From assembly GCA_900546325.1 (NCBI GenBank), contig URCR01000025.1, forward strand, positions 1 through 39,168: a DNA stretch of 39,168 bases, given 5' to 3'. The DNA is from an uncultured Lachnospiraceae bacterium (lineage in GTDB: Bacteria; Bacillota; Clostridia; Lachnospirales; Lachnospiraceae). Below, in pieces: positions 17,223 to 24,731 of this stretch. A program made the translations under genes and the position numbers. The notes under the pieces were generated by a model. That model was not told the origin of the DNA. It searched no databases and saw nothing but the letters and a program-made list of their open reading frames with translations. The number at the start of each line of letters is the position of its first letter. The first letter of the stretch is position 1.

Positions 17223-17630
17223 ATGGCAGAGAACAAATTTAGTGGAACAGTGGAAGCTCTTTTTCATGGAATGGACAGTGTCCTTTCCTCAAAGACAGTG
17301 GTAGGGGAGGCAATTCATATCGGAGACACGATCATCCTGCCTCTCGTGGAAGTCTCGTTTGGTGTCGGAGCAGGGGCATTTGCGGCCGAACAGAAAGACA
17401 GAGCCGGAGGAGGTCTTGGCGGCAAGATGTCACCGAGTGCAGTCCTTGTCATTCAGAATGGCACGACAAGACTTGTCAATGTTAAAAATCAGGACACCAT
17501 CACAAAGATTCTTGATATGGTTCCGGAGGTCATTGACCGTTTTACGTCAAAGGAAGAGAAGACAGTGACAGAAAAAGAAGTAAATGAAATGCTGAGCGAA
17601 GCAGAAAAAGATAAAAAAGAACAGGCATAA
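17223..17630 (+). CDS. gerW: GerW family sporulation protein (YtfJ)
   Basis: A 135-residue spore protein of the YtfJ/GerW family, known in Bacillus to affect germination. The Gly-rich family core is clear: VVGEAIHIGDTIILPLVEVS, FGVGAGAFA, GGGLGGKMSPSAVLVI. The C-terminus is an acidic/basic helix. The ATG at 17223 is preferred to the adjacent GTG at 17220 because AGGAGG lies eight bases upstream. It follows the DUF2953 gene after 12 bases, as in Bacillus. Confidence 0.92.
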   Translation: MAENKFSGTVEALFHGMDSVLSSKTVVGEAIHIGDTIILPLVEVSFGVGAGAFAAEQKDRAGGGLGGKMSPSAVLVIQNGTTRLVNVKNQDTITKILDMVPEVIDRFTSKEEKTVTEKEVNEMLSEAEKDKKEQA

Positions 17631-17687
17631 GATCACAAACACTGCATAAACTGGAAGTAAAGAAAGTGTTTGAGACGGGGGACGAAG

Positions 17688-17825
17688 ATGAAGCGTGTTG
17701 CGGGATTTGCACTGTTTTTTGTGGCAATCGGAATGTTGATCGCCATGTTCCTTGAAAATACTTTCTGGACAGTTGTGCTGATACTGGTCTGTATCCTGGC
17801 AGGGTATTTGCTGTTTAGCTGCTGA
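17688..17825 (+). CDS. 45-residue membrane peptide downstream of gerW
   Basis: A short open frame encoding MKRVAGFALFF..., 45 residues, with two hydrophobic segments (about residues 4-21 and 27-44) separated by LENTFW. It begins behind GAGACGGGGGACGAAG and ends shortly before a strong terminator, so it is the last gene of the gerW unit. The positive-inside start (MKR) and consistent hydrophobicity support a real small protein. The function is unknown. Confidence 0.6.
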   Translation: MKRVAGFALFFVAIGMLIAMFLENTFWTVVLILVCILAGYLLFSC

Positions 17826-17882
17826 AAGAAGCAGGGAGATTTTTCTCTCTGTTTTTCTTTTTGCGGAATAGAATCCTGGCAG

Positions 17883-17937
17883 AAAAAAGAGCCTGTATCT
17901 TATCATTTATCAAAACGATAAGATACAGGCTCTTTTT
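17883..17937. terminator. Bidirectional terminator between gerW unit and rpmB
   Basis: A perfect 16-bp stem (17889-17904 with 17917-17932, GAGCCTGTATCTTATC and its complement) is flanked by A6 on the left and T5 on the right, so it can terminate both converging transcripts. Confidence 0.93.
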
Positions 17938-17944
17938 AGGCTGA

Positions 17945-18130
17945 TTAAGCACGTTCAACTTTGCCGGATTTTAAGCAAGAAGTACAAACATACATTTTTT
18001 TAGAACCGCCTTCTGTTTTAACTCTTACTGATTTTACATTTGATTTCCACATTTTTGGTGTTTTTCTATTAGAGTGACTTACGTTATTTCCGAAGTGAGC
18101 ACCCTTTTCACAAATAGCACATTTAGCCAT
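17945..18130 (-). CDS. rpmB: 50S ribosomal protein L28
   Basis: A 61-residue large-subunit protein on the minus strand. It begins MAKCAICEKGAHFGNNVSHS and ends with CTSCLKSGKVERA; the two CxxC pairs (C4/C7 and a second near 48-51) make it the zinc-binding (C+) paralogue form. AGGAGG lies upstream of the ATG. It stands alone between a bidirectional terminator and a divergent promoter region. The leader contains a small hairpin (AGTCT at 18156 with AGACT at 18166) whose role is unknown. Confidence 0.97.
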   Translation of the reverse strand: MAKCAICEKGAHFGNNVSHSNRKTPKMWKSNVKSVRVKTEGGSKKMYVCTSCLKSGKVERA

Positions 18131-18183
18131 AATTGCACCTCCTAACGATCTTAATAGTCTTCTTTAGACTCATAACACTGTTT

Positions 18184-18212
18184 ATTCTATCAGAAAGTGT
18201 TGGATTTTGCAA
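18184..18212 (-). promoter_or_regulatory. Sigma-A promoter for rpmB
   Basis: On the minus strand TTGCAA (18212-18207), a 17-bp spacer and TAGAAT (18189-18184), preceded by TGA as an extended -10. It gives a leader of about 45 bases. Confidence 0.7.
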
Positions 18213-18250
18213 GCATAAAATTCAAAAAGGAAAAACTTTAGCGGGAATTC

Positions 18251-18279
18251 TTGTAAAGTGAGGCAAAACAGAGTATAAT
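18251..18279 (+). promoter_or_regulatory. Sigma-A promoter for the Asp23/fakA unit
   Basis: TTGTAA at 18251-18256, a 17-bp spacer and a perfect TATAAT at 18274-18279, 56 bases before the first start codon. Confidence 0.75.
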
Positions 18280-18335
18280 ACATATGTTAAATGCATGCTA
18301 AGCGAAAAAATCCAGAAGAATTGGAGGGAATAGAT

Positions 18336-18695
18336 ATGAAAGGTTGTATGAGTACAGAACTTGGAATCATTACTATTGATTCGGAGGTAATTGCAAAATA
18401 TGCAGGTTCAGTTGCTGTGGAGTGCTTCGGAATTGTCGGAATGGCAGCGGTCAGCATGAAAGACGGACTTGTAAAATTACTAAAGAAAGAAAGCCTGACA
18501 CACGGGATTCAGGTATCCATCTCAGATGAGAACAAGATTACTTTAAACTTTCATGTGATCGTTGTATACGGGGTTAGTATTTCGGCGGTATCTGATAATC
18601 TGATCAGTAACGTCAAATATAAAGTAGAAGAATTTTCTGGTATGCCGGTGGAGAAGATCAATATCTTCGTAGAAGGCGTAAGAGTTATTGATTAG
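18336..18695 (+). CDS. Asp23/Gls24 family envelope stress protein (YloU-like)
   Basis: A 119-residue Asp23-family protein, homologous to Bacillus YloU. The domain spans nearly the whole protein (LGIITIDSEVIAKYAGSVAVE to the C-terminal VEKINIFVEGVRV). The exact role is unknown, but it is almost always next to the DAK-domain kinase gene, as here. The ATG at 18336 follows TTGGAGGG; an upstream in-frame start at 18291 would begin only 12 bases past the -10 box and is unlikely. Confidence 0.92.
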   Translation: MKGCMSTELGIITIDSEVIAKYAGSVAVECFGIVGMAAVSMKDGLVKLLKKESLTHGIQVSISDENKITLNFHVIVVYGVSISAVSDNLISNVKYKVEEFSGMPVEKINIFVEGVRVID

Positions 18696-18712
18696 TTAAG
18701 GAGGAACTCATT

Positions 18713-20374
18713 GTGGCGATGAAGACAATGAATGCAGAGATGGTCAGAAGTATGTTTCTGGCAGGCGCTGCGAATATAGAAGCAAAGAAAGAATTTATCA
18801 ACGAACTGAATGTATTTCCGGTTCCGGATGGAGATACGGGTACCAATATGTCTCTGACGATCATGTCAGCAGCCAAGGAAGTATCCGCGCTGGAGAAAGT
18901 GGAGATGGAGACACTTGCAAAGGCGATCTCATCCGGTTCCCTCAGAGGTGCAAGGGGAAATTCCGGCGTAATCCTCTCCCAGTTGTTCCGCGGATTTACA
19001 AAGGGGATCAGGGACTATGACGAAGTGGATGTGGTTGTGCTTGCGAATGCGTGCGAGAAAGCAAAGGAAACTGCCTATAAAGCTGTCATGAAACCAAAGG
19101 AAGGTACCATCCTCACTGTGGCAAGAGGGATTGCCGAGAAGGCCATGGAGTTAGTCGGGGAGACAGATGACCTTGAGGAGTTTATTCCGCAGGTGATCGC
19201 TTATGCCGAACATGTACTTTCGCAGACACCGGATATGCTCCCGGTGCTGAAGGAAGCAGGAGTTGTCGACTCCGGCGGACAAGGCCTTTTAGAAGTCTTA
19301 AAAGGTGCTTACGATGCATTCCTTGGCAAAGAGGTAGATTATAGTGCGATTTCCGAAGGAACCGGCGTTTCTGTGACAAGAGTCAGCCAGGAGGCGGCCG
19401 CACACATCAAGTTTGGCTACTGTACGGAATTTATTATTATGACAGAGAAGCATTTTACAGAGGCAGATGAGATGGAATTCAAGGCATATCTGGAGTCGAT
19501 CGGAGATTCTATTGTATGTGTGGCAGATGATGAGATCGTTAAGATCCATGTGCACACAAATGATCCGGGACTTGCAATCCAGAAAGCGCTTACTTACGGG
19601 CAGCTGTCCCGCATGAAGATCGATAACATGCGTGAGGAACATCAGGAGAAGCTGATCCGTGATGCGGAGAAGATTGCAGCGCAGCAGGCAGCAGAGAAGA
19701 GAGAAGTTCCGATGAAGGATATGGGATTTATCGCAGTTTCCATCGGAGAAGGAATGAATGAGATTTTCCGTGAACTTGGGGCAGACTATATTATTGAAGG
19801 TGGTCAGACAATGAATCCAAGTACGGAGGACATGCTCACAGCGATCGATGCAGTTCATGCAAAACACGTTTTTATTCTTCCGAACAACAAGAATATTATT
19901 CTTGCCGCAAATCAGGCAAAGGAATTGACAGAAGATAAGGATATTATCGTAATTCCGACAAAGACAGTACCGCAGGGAATTACAGCGATCATCAATTTCT
20001 CTCCGGAAAATGATGCTGACTGGAACGAAGAAACTATGATGGAAGAAATTAAAAATGTGAAGTCCGGCCAGGTAACCTATGCAGTCAGAGATACAAGAAT
20101 TGATGACAAGGAAATCCATCAGGGAGATATTATGGGAATCGGTGACAGCGGAATTCTCTCTGTCGGAACTTCAGTGGAAGAGACAACAAAAGAGATGCTT
20201 GCACAGCTTGTGACAGAAGATTCGGAACTGATCAGTCTGTATTATGGTGAAGATGTATCAGAGGAAGAGGCGGACAGATTTACAGCAGAGCTGGAGGAGA
20301 TTTATCCGGATATTGATGTCGATACTCATTTCGGAGGTCAGCCGATCTACTATTATGTAGTATCTGTTGAGTAG
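18713..20374 (+). CDS. fakA: Fatty acid kinase subunit A, DAK2 domain protein (YloV)
   Basis: ATP-binding subunit that phosphorylates fatty acids presented by a DegV/FakB protein. The 553-residue product has the DAK2/DhaL domain with NVFPVPDGDTGTNM (the Asp cluster that binds Mg-ATP) near residues 30-43 and GSLRGARGNSGVILSQ near 75-90, a central domain, and a C-terminal domain that contacts FakB. The GTG at 18713 is the likely start because AAGGAGG lies eight bases upstream; an ATG at 18719 is less well spaced. It follows the Asp23 gene by 17 bases. A DegV-family protein, a possible partner, is encoded at 38164. Confidence 0.93.
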   Translation: MAMKTMNAEMVRSMFLAGAANIEAKKEFINELNVFPVPDGDTGTNMSLTIMSAAKEVSALEKVEMETLAKAISSGSLRGARGNSGVILSQLFRGFTKGIRDYDEVDVVVLANACEKAKETAYKAVMKPKEGTILTVARGIAEKAMELVGETDDLEEFIPQVIAYAEHVLSQTPDMLPVLKEAGVVDSGGQGLLEVLKGAYDAFLGKEVDYSAISEGTGVSVTRVSQEAAAHIKFGYCTEFIIMTEKHFTEADEMEFKAYLESIGDSIVCVADDEIVKIHVHTNDPGLAIQKALTYGQLSRMKIDNMREEHQEKLIRDAEKIAAQQAAEKREVPMKDMGFIAVSIGEGMNEIFRELGADYIIEGGQTMNPSTEDMLTAIDAVHAKHVFILPNNKNIILAANQAKELTEDKDIIVIPTKTVPQGITAIINFSPENDADWNEETMMEEIKNVKSGQVTYAVRDTRIDDKEIHQGDIMGIGDSGILSVGTSVEETTKEMLAQLVTEDSELISLYYGEDVSEEEADRFTAELEEIYPDIDVDTHFGGQPIYYYVVSVE

Positions 20375-20423
20375 GAAAAATCAGAGAAATTCTGGTATTG
20401 AAAAATTATATACTGTAAAAGCT

Positions 20424-20507
20424 GCCGTGGGATAAGATCGGGATGCGCAGGATGAAGTCACAAAATGAAGGAATCCTGCCGCATAAGATTTATCTTACGG
20501 CTCTTTT
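20424..20507 (+). ncRNA. Structured RNA element or extended terminator between fakA and recG
   Basis: A two-tier fold: an outer 13-bp helix (20424-20436 with 20489-20501, three G-T pairs) and an inner 11-bp helix (20443-20453 with 20473-20484, one bulged C), joined by an internal loop and capped by a 19-nt loop. TCTTTT follows the outer helix, so the simplest reading is an elaborate intrinsic terminator after fakA. The size and nested fold are beyond what a terminator needs, so a leader element for recG is possible. No known riboswitch class is recognised. Confidence 0.55.
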
Positions 20508-20573
20508 ACTATCGAAGGCACTTTGAGAAAGTGATCTGCAAAAAAGTTACTAAGGAGGAGAAGAGAAAAATCC

Positions 20574-22631
20574 ATGAATGAACAGTCGAAAGTTGGGGAA
20601 TTAAAAGGAATCGGGGAGAAGACAGAGAAGCTGTTTCAGAAGCTGGGAGTTTTCACGGTGGGAGACCTCATCCGGTATTTTCCGCGCGGATATGACGTCT
20701 ATGATCCTCCGGTAAGTATTGGAGAAGTCCAGGAACAGAAAGTGCAGGCGGTCAAAGGGATGATCTACGGGACGCTTCAGGTGAGCAGCCGGGGAGCGCA
20801 GGTTACGAGCGGATACCTGAAGGATGTGACAGGAACAATAAAGGTTGTCTGGTATCGGATGCCTTTTCTGCGGAATACACTGAGAAACGGGCAGGTGGTC
20901 ATCCTGCGGGGGCGGGTTGTGACAAAAAAGGGTGTCCGAGTGATGGAACATCCGGAGATTTTTTCGCCGGAGGAAAGCTATCATCAGAAATTGGATACCT
21001 TGCAGCCGGTCTATCCGCTGACGGCAGGACTGACAAACAATGCAGTGATGAAGGCGGTCCGTCAGGCGCTTGACTATCTGGAACTGCAAAAGGAGATTCT
21101 GCCGTCGTCGGTGCGTATGAAATACCATCTGGCAGAGTATAACTTTTCTGTGAGGGGAATTCATTTTCCGAAAGAAAAACAGGAATTTTATCAGGCGAGA
21201 GAACGTCTGGTCTTTGAGGAGTTTCTCGTATTTATTCTTTCACTGCGACAGATGAAAGAAAAAAAAGAGAGGAGCCAAAACCGTTTTCCGGTCAGTCCGT
21301 CGGAAGAGATAGAAACATTTTTAACAAGACTTCCGTATGAATTGACAAATGCCCAGAAAAAAGTATGGGAACAGCTTCGGCAAGATATGGCGGGCACACA
21401 TACGATGGCACGTCTGATCCAGGGAGATGTGGGATCGGGTAAGACGATCATAGCAGTCCTAAGTCTGATGAGTGTGGCATTCTGCGGCTGGCAGGGAGCG
21501 ATGATGGCTCCGACAGAGGTGCTTGCAAGACAGCATTTTGATTCTATCACAGAGATGTTTGAGCGGTATCAGATTCCATTGAAAGTAGAACTGCTGACAG
21601 GTTCTATGACGGCGAAGGAAAAACGGCTTGCGTACGAGCGCATCGAATCGGGTGAGGTGCAGATCATTGTCGGAACACACGCGCTGATCCAGGAGAAGGT
21701 AACTTATGCGAATCTGGCGCTTGTTGTGACCGATGAGCAGCACCGGTTCGGGGTAAAACAGAGAGAGCAGTTTGCGGAAAAAGGAGAACTGCCGCATATT
21801 CTTGTCATGAGTGCGACGCCGATTCCGCGTACGCTGGCAATCATTTTGTACGGAGACCTGGATGTGTCGGTGATCGATGAACTTCCGGCAAACAGGCTCC
21901 CGATCAAAAACTGTGTTGTCGATACAAGTTACCGGAAGACGGCATATCAGTTTATCAGACGTCAGGTGTCGGAGGGAAGACAGTGCTATGTGATCTGTCC
22001 GATGGTGGAGGAGAGCGAACATCTGGAGGCGGAAAACGTCATTGACTATGCGAAGATGCTTCAGGAAGAACTGGGGGAGGAGATCATCGTAGATTTTCTG
22101 CACGGGAAAATGAAGCAGACACAAAAGGACGAGATTATGGAGCGGTTCGGAAACAATGAGTCGCAGGTGCTTGTGTCAACGACGGTAATCGAGGTCGGGA
22201 TCAATGTCCCAAATGCCACAGTGATGATGATCGAAAACGCAGAACGGTTTGGTCTTGCACAGCTGCACCAGCTGCGCGGTCGTGTCGGCAGGGGAAAATA
22301 CCAGTCCTACTGTATTTTTATGAGCGGTTCGAAAGGAAAAGAGACGAAAGAACGTCTGGAGATCCTGAATCGCTCCAATGATGGATTTTATATTGCAAAC
22401 GAAGATTTAAAGCTTCGCGGCCCGGGGGACCTCTTCGGGATCAGGCAGAGCGGTCTGATGGATTTTCGGCTTGGAGATGTTTTTCAGGATGCAAAGATTC
22501 TCCAGAAGGCAAATGAGGCGGCGGACTGGATCCTGAAACATGGAAAAGGCCTCAAAGAAGAGGAGTGCAGAAATTTAAGGGAACATATCCGGGAGTGCCT
22601 TCAGGAAAGCGCGATTGAGAATACACTATAA
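20574..22631 (+). CDS. recG: ATP-dependent DNA helicase RecG
   Basis: Branch-migrating helicase that remodels stalled forks and junctions. The 685-residue product has the N-terminal wedge (OB) domain (VSSRGAQVTSGYLKDVTGTI), Walker A GDVGSGKT at residues 284-291, Walker B D387-E-Q-H390, the SATPIPRTLA motif III, and the C-terminal helicase motifs (TTVIEVGINVPNA; QLHQLRGRVGRG) plus the TRG region (LKLRGPGDLFGIRQSG). The ATG at 20574 lies 15 bases after AGGAGG, a rather long gap, but no better in-frame start exists and the N-terminus KVGELKGIGEKT is family-like. Confidence 0.97.
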   Translation: MNEQSKVGELKGIGEKTEKLFQKLGVFTVGDLIRYFPRGYDVYDPPVSIGEVQEQKVQAVKGMIYGTLQVSSRGAQVTSGYLKDVTGTIKVVWYRMPFLRNTLRNGQVVILRGRVVTKKGVRVMEHPEIFSPEESYHQKLDTLQPVYPLTAGLTNNAVMKAVRQALDYLELQKEILPSSVRMKYHLAEYNFSVRGIHFPKEKQEFYQARERLVFEEFLVFILSLRQMKEKKERSQNRFPVSPSEEIETFLTRLPYELTNAQKKVWEQLRQDMAGTHTMARLIQGDVGSGKTIIAVLSLMSVAFCGWQGAMMAPTEVLARQHFDSITEMFERYQIPLKVELLTGSMTAKEKRLAYERIESGEVQIIVGTHALIQEKVTYANLALVVTDEQHRFGVKQREQFAEKGELPHILVMSATPIPRTLAIILYGDLDVSVIDELPANRLPIKNCVVDTSYRKTAYQFIRRQVSEGRQCYVICPMVEESEHLEAENVIDYAKMLQEELGEEIIVDFLHGKMKQTQKDEIMERFGNNESQVLVSTTVIEVGINVPNATVMMIENAERFGLAQLHQLRGRVGRGKYQSYCIFMSGSKGKETKERLEILNRSNDGFYIANEDLKLRGPGDLFGIRQSGLMDFRLGDVFQDAKILQKANEAADWILKHGKGLKEEECRNLREHIRECLQESAIENTL

Positions 22632-22735
22632 AAGTGCAAAATACATATCCGTGAGAACTGTGAAGCCATTGTATTGTTGAAAAGAAAAAGAAAAAATTTC
22701 CAGTGTAAGAACAGAAAAACTCCATATACTATCCA

Positions 22736-22758
22736 TGTAACAAAAAACAATTGTTACA
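22736..22758. repeat. Inverted repeat upstream of the SASP gene
   Basis: TGTAACAA at 22736-22743 and TTGTTACA at 22751-22758 form perfect 8-bp arms around a 7-bp A/C spacer. It stands in the leader or promoter region of the SASP gene, about 40 bases before its start, and could be a regulator site or an mRNA hairpin. Confidence 0.45.
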
Positions 22759-22796
22759 AAAACAAAAAAGATAGTTATTTAAAGGAGGAAAAAATC

Positions 22797-23003
22797 ATGG
22801 CAAGTCGTTCATCAAACAGAACAGCAGTACCAGAAGCAAAAGAAGCATTAGACAAATTCAAATATGAGGTGGCAAACGAGCTTGGTGTACCTTTAACAGA
22901 AGGATACAACGGAGACCTCACATCCAGACAGAATGGATCTGTTGGCGGATATATGGTAAAGAAAATGATCGAGCAGCAGGAGAAACAGATGGCTGGTAAA
23001 TAA
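22797..23003 (+). CDS. Alpha/beta-type small acid-soluble spore protein
   Basis: A 68-residue DNA-coating spore protein. Family features are EAKEALDKFKYEVANELGV, which includes the KYE-(V/I)A site cut by the GPR protease at germination, and GDLTSRQNGSVGGYMVKKMI. The ATG at 22797 follows AAAGGAGG; the longer upstream frame has no family sequence. It is expected to be read by forespore sigma-G, but I could not place a clean sigma-G promoter. It shows the host forms endospores. Confidence 0.95.
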   Translation: MASRSSNRTAVPEAKEALDKFKYEVANELGVPLTEGYNGDLTSRQNGSVGGYMVKKMIEQQEKQMAGK

Positions 23004-23029
23004 GCCGGAAAGTAGATCAAACGGTAAAA

Positions 23030-23077
23030 AGAATGAGAAAAGCGTGTGGGAAAATCCTATGCGCTTTTTCTCATTCT
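23030..23077 (+). terminator. Terminator after the SASP gene
   Basis: A long stem (23030-23044 AGAATGAGAAAAGCG with 23062-23077, one bulged T). The T run lies within the stem and the sequence after it is only moderately T-rich, but it is the only terminator candidate between two differently regulated genes. Confidence 0.65.
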
Positions 23078-23081
23078 CTGA

Positions 23082-23110
23082 TTGCATATTTTATAAAAAA
23101 ATGGTAAAAT
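23082..23110 (+). promoter_or_regulatory. Sigma-A promoter for darA
   Basis: TTGCAT at 23082-23087, a 17-bp spacer and TAAAAT at 23105-23110, with TGG before the -10 (extended -10). Confidence 0.7.
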
Positions 23111-23146
23111 AACGGAAAAGCAAGAGCATGTGAAGGGGGCTTTCAG

Positions 23147-23482
23147 ATGAAGTTAGTATATGCGATCGTACATGATGAAGACAGTGAAAGAGCAACGAGA
23201 AAGCTGAATGAGAAGAAGTTCAGTGTAACAAAGCTTTCCAGTACCGGTGGATTTTTAAAAAGAGGTAATACGACATTGATGATCGGTACAGAAGATGAGA
23301 AGGTTCCGGAAGTGATCGAGATCGTGAAGGAAGAATGTGCAAAGAGACAGCAGATTGAAGTGCAGGCTCCGTATATGGGAAGCGGCGCTCCGGTAAGTAA
23401 TTATTCTTTCGTGCCGATTACGGTGGAAGCGGGAGGAGCGACCATCTTCGTGATCAATGTAGAAGAATTTCATAAAGTCTAA
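23147..23482 (+). CDS. darA: Cyclic-di-AMP receptor DarA (PII-like, YaaQ)
   Basis: A 111-residue PII-like trimer subunit that binds c-di-AMP. The family sequence is plain: MKLVYAIVHDEDSERATRKL, the TKLSSTGGFLKRGNTTLMIG segment that lines the ligand pocket, and C-terminal GGATIFVINVEEFHKV. The length is normal. The ATG follows GAAGGGGGC. It is a single-gene unit with its own promoter and terminator; downstream targets of DarA are not known. Confidence 0.95.
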   Translation: MKLVYAIVHDEDSERATRKLNEKKFSVTKLSSTGGFLKRGNTTLMIGTEDEKVPEVIEIVKEECAKRQQIEVQAPYMGSGAPVSNYSFVPITVEAGGATIFVINVEEFHKV

Positions 23483-23509
23483 AGAATGTGCTAAGGCACA
23501 TTCTTTTTA
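23481..23509 (+). terminator. Rho-independent terminator after darA
   Basis: An 11-bp stem (23481-23491 with 23496-23506, core AGAATGTGC and its complement) with tetraloop TAAG, followed by TT and A/T sequence. The stem begins within the darA stop codon. Confidence 0.9.
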
Positions 23510-23538
23510 TTACATGGGAAATTCCTATGTAATAAAAA
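23504..23538. repeat. Near-perfect 17-bp palindrome before the rsmD promoter
   Basis: Arms at 23504-23520 and 23522-23538 are complementary apart from one G-T pair, with a single central base (core TACATGGGAAATTCCTATGTA). The left arm reuses the T run of the darA terminator. A further mini-hairpin CACG-CTT-CGTG lies at 23541-23551. It is followed by A rather than T residues, so it is not a normal terminator on the plus strand. Confidence 0.6.
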
Positions 23539-23566
23539 AACACGCTTCGTGTGAGAATGCTTCTAT

Positions 23567-23595
23567 TTGACAATTTTGCAACAAATCTATATAAT
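23567..23595 (+). promoter_or_regulatory. Full-consensus sigma-A promoter for rsmD-coaD
   Basis: TTGACA at 23567-23572, a 17-bp spacer and TATAAT at 23590-23595: a perfect match to consensus. The leader is about 70 bases. Confidence 0.88.
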
Positions 23596-23674
23596 AGACG
23601 GGAACCGGTGTACTTTTTCTGAAAATGCAGACAGAGTATTCCGGTAAAAATGAGAGAGACAGAAAGGAGAACTT

Positions 23675-24244
23675 ATGAGAGTAATTGCAGGAAGTGCCAA
23701 AAGGTTACAATTAAAGACATTGGATGGTCTGGACACAAGACCGACGACGGACCGTATTAAGGAAACGCTGTTTAATATGATTTCTCCTTACTTATATGAT
23801 TGCAGATTTCTGGATCTGTTTGCGGGAAGCGGAGGAATCGGTATCGAGGCACTCAGCCGGGGAGCCGGGGAGGCCGTATTTGTTGAGCAGAACCCGAAAG
23901 CAATGGCATGCATCAAAGAAAACCTAAAGAAAACAAAACTGGAAGAACATGCGGTGACAATGGCGACAGATGTGATGACTGCGCTCCGGCGCCTGGAAGG
24001 GAGCGGAACGTTTGACTATATTTTTATGGATCCGCCGTACAATCAGTTTTTGGAGAAGCAGGTGTTAGAATATCTTGCAGAGTCGAAGCTGATCGATGAG
24101 GAGAGTGTGATTATCGTGGAGGCATCAAGATCGACAGATTTTTCTTATGTGGAATCGTTTGGATTCTCTGTGCTGAAGCGGAAGGAATATAAGACAAATC
24201 TGCATTTGTTCCTCGCACTGGAAGGAAGCGAAAGAGTATGTTAA
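23675..24244 (+). CDS. rsmD: 16S rRNA (guanine966-N2)-methyltransferase RsmD
   Basis: SAM-dependent enzyme that methylates G966 of 16S rRNA. The 189-residue product opens MRVIAGSAKR, with the substrate loop TRPTTDRIKETLFN, SAM motif I FLDLFAGSGGIGIEALSRGA and catalytic motif IV D119-P-P-Y122. Length is normal. The ATG follows AGAAAGGAGAAC. coaD overlaps its 3' end by seven bases, the same order as Bacillus ylbH-ylbI. Confidence 0.96.
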   Translation: MRVIAGSAKRLQLKTLDGLDTRPTTDRIKETLFNMISPYLYDCRFLDLFAGSGGIGIEALSRGAGEAVFVEQNPKAMACIKENLKKTKLEEHAVTMATDVMTALRRLEGSGTFDYIFMDPPYNQFLEKQVLEYLAESKLIDEESVIIVEASRSTDFSYVESFGFSVLKRKEYKTNLHLFLALEGSERVC

Positions 24245-24729
24245 GAGCAATTTATCCGGGTAGTTTTGATCCGGTTACATTTGGGCATCTGGATATGATC
24301 CGGCGATCCAGCCAGATCGCAGATGAATTAATTGTCGGTGTGCTGAATAATAAAGCAAAAACGCCGTTGTTTTCTGTGGAAGAACGTGTTAGAATACTAG
24401 AAGAAGTGACAAAAGATCTGCCAAACGTCAAGGTGATGGCCTTTGACGGATTGCTGGTAGAATTTGCAAGGCAGATTGGCGCGAAGGTAATTGTAAGAGG
24501 ACTGCGCGCAATCACAGATTTTGAGTATGAGTTGCAAATGTCACAGACCAATCACAAGTTAGAACCAGAGATAGAGACGATGTTTCTGACAACCAGTCTG
24601 AAGTATTCGTTTCTGAGTTCGACAACTGTAAAGGAAGTAGCAGCATTTGGAGGCGACATCACACAGTTTGTACCAGAACTGGTCGTAGATAAGATAGAAG
24701 AAAAGATGAAAACCAAAAGGAGAGTGTAA
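24238..24729 (+). CDS. coaD: Phosphopantetheine adenylyltransferase
   Basis: Penultimate step of coenzyme A synthesis: 4'-phosphopantetheine plus ATP to dephospho-CoA. The 163-residue product has the nucleotidyltransferase motif YPGSFDPVTFGH (the T/HxGH at residues 15-18), the RGLRAITDFEYELQM segment and the SSTTVKEVAAFGGD motif near the C-terminus. Its start is inside rsmD; the ATG follows GGAAGGAAGCG. The product of this operon links rRNA modification and CoA only by conserved gene order. Confidence 0.97.
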   Translation: MLRAIYPGSFDPVTFGHLDMIRRSSQIADELIVGVLNNKAKTPLFSVEERVRILEEVTKDLPNVKVMAFDGLLVEFARQIGAKVIVRGLRAITDFEYELQMSQTNHKLEPEIETMFLTTSLKYSFLSSTTVKEVAAFGGDITQFVPELVVDKIEEKMKTKRRV

Positions 24730-24731
24730 CT

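Noticed and set aside
19298..20119. Minus-strand open frame of 273 codons opposite fakA
   Set aside because: Antisense shadow of a conserved kinase gene with no supporting start or domain.
22632..22796. Sigma-G promoter for the SASP gene
   Set aside because: CATTGTA at about 22667 and CATATACTA at about 22720 were considered, but neither has a convincing -35 box at the right distance.
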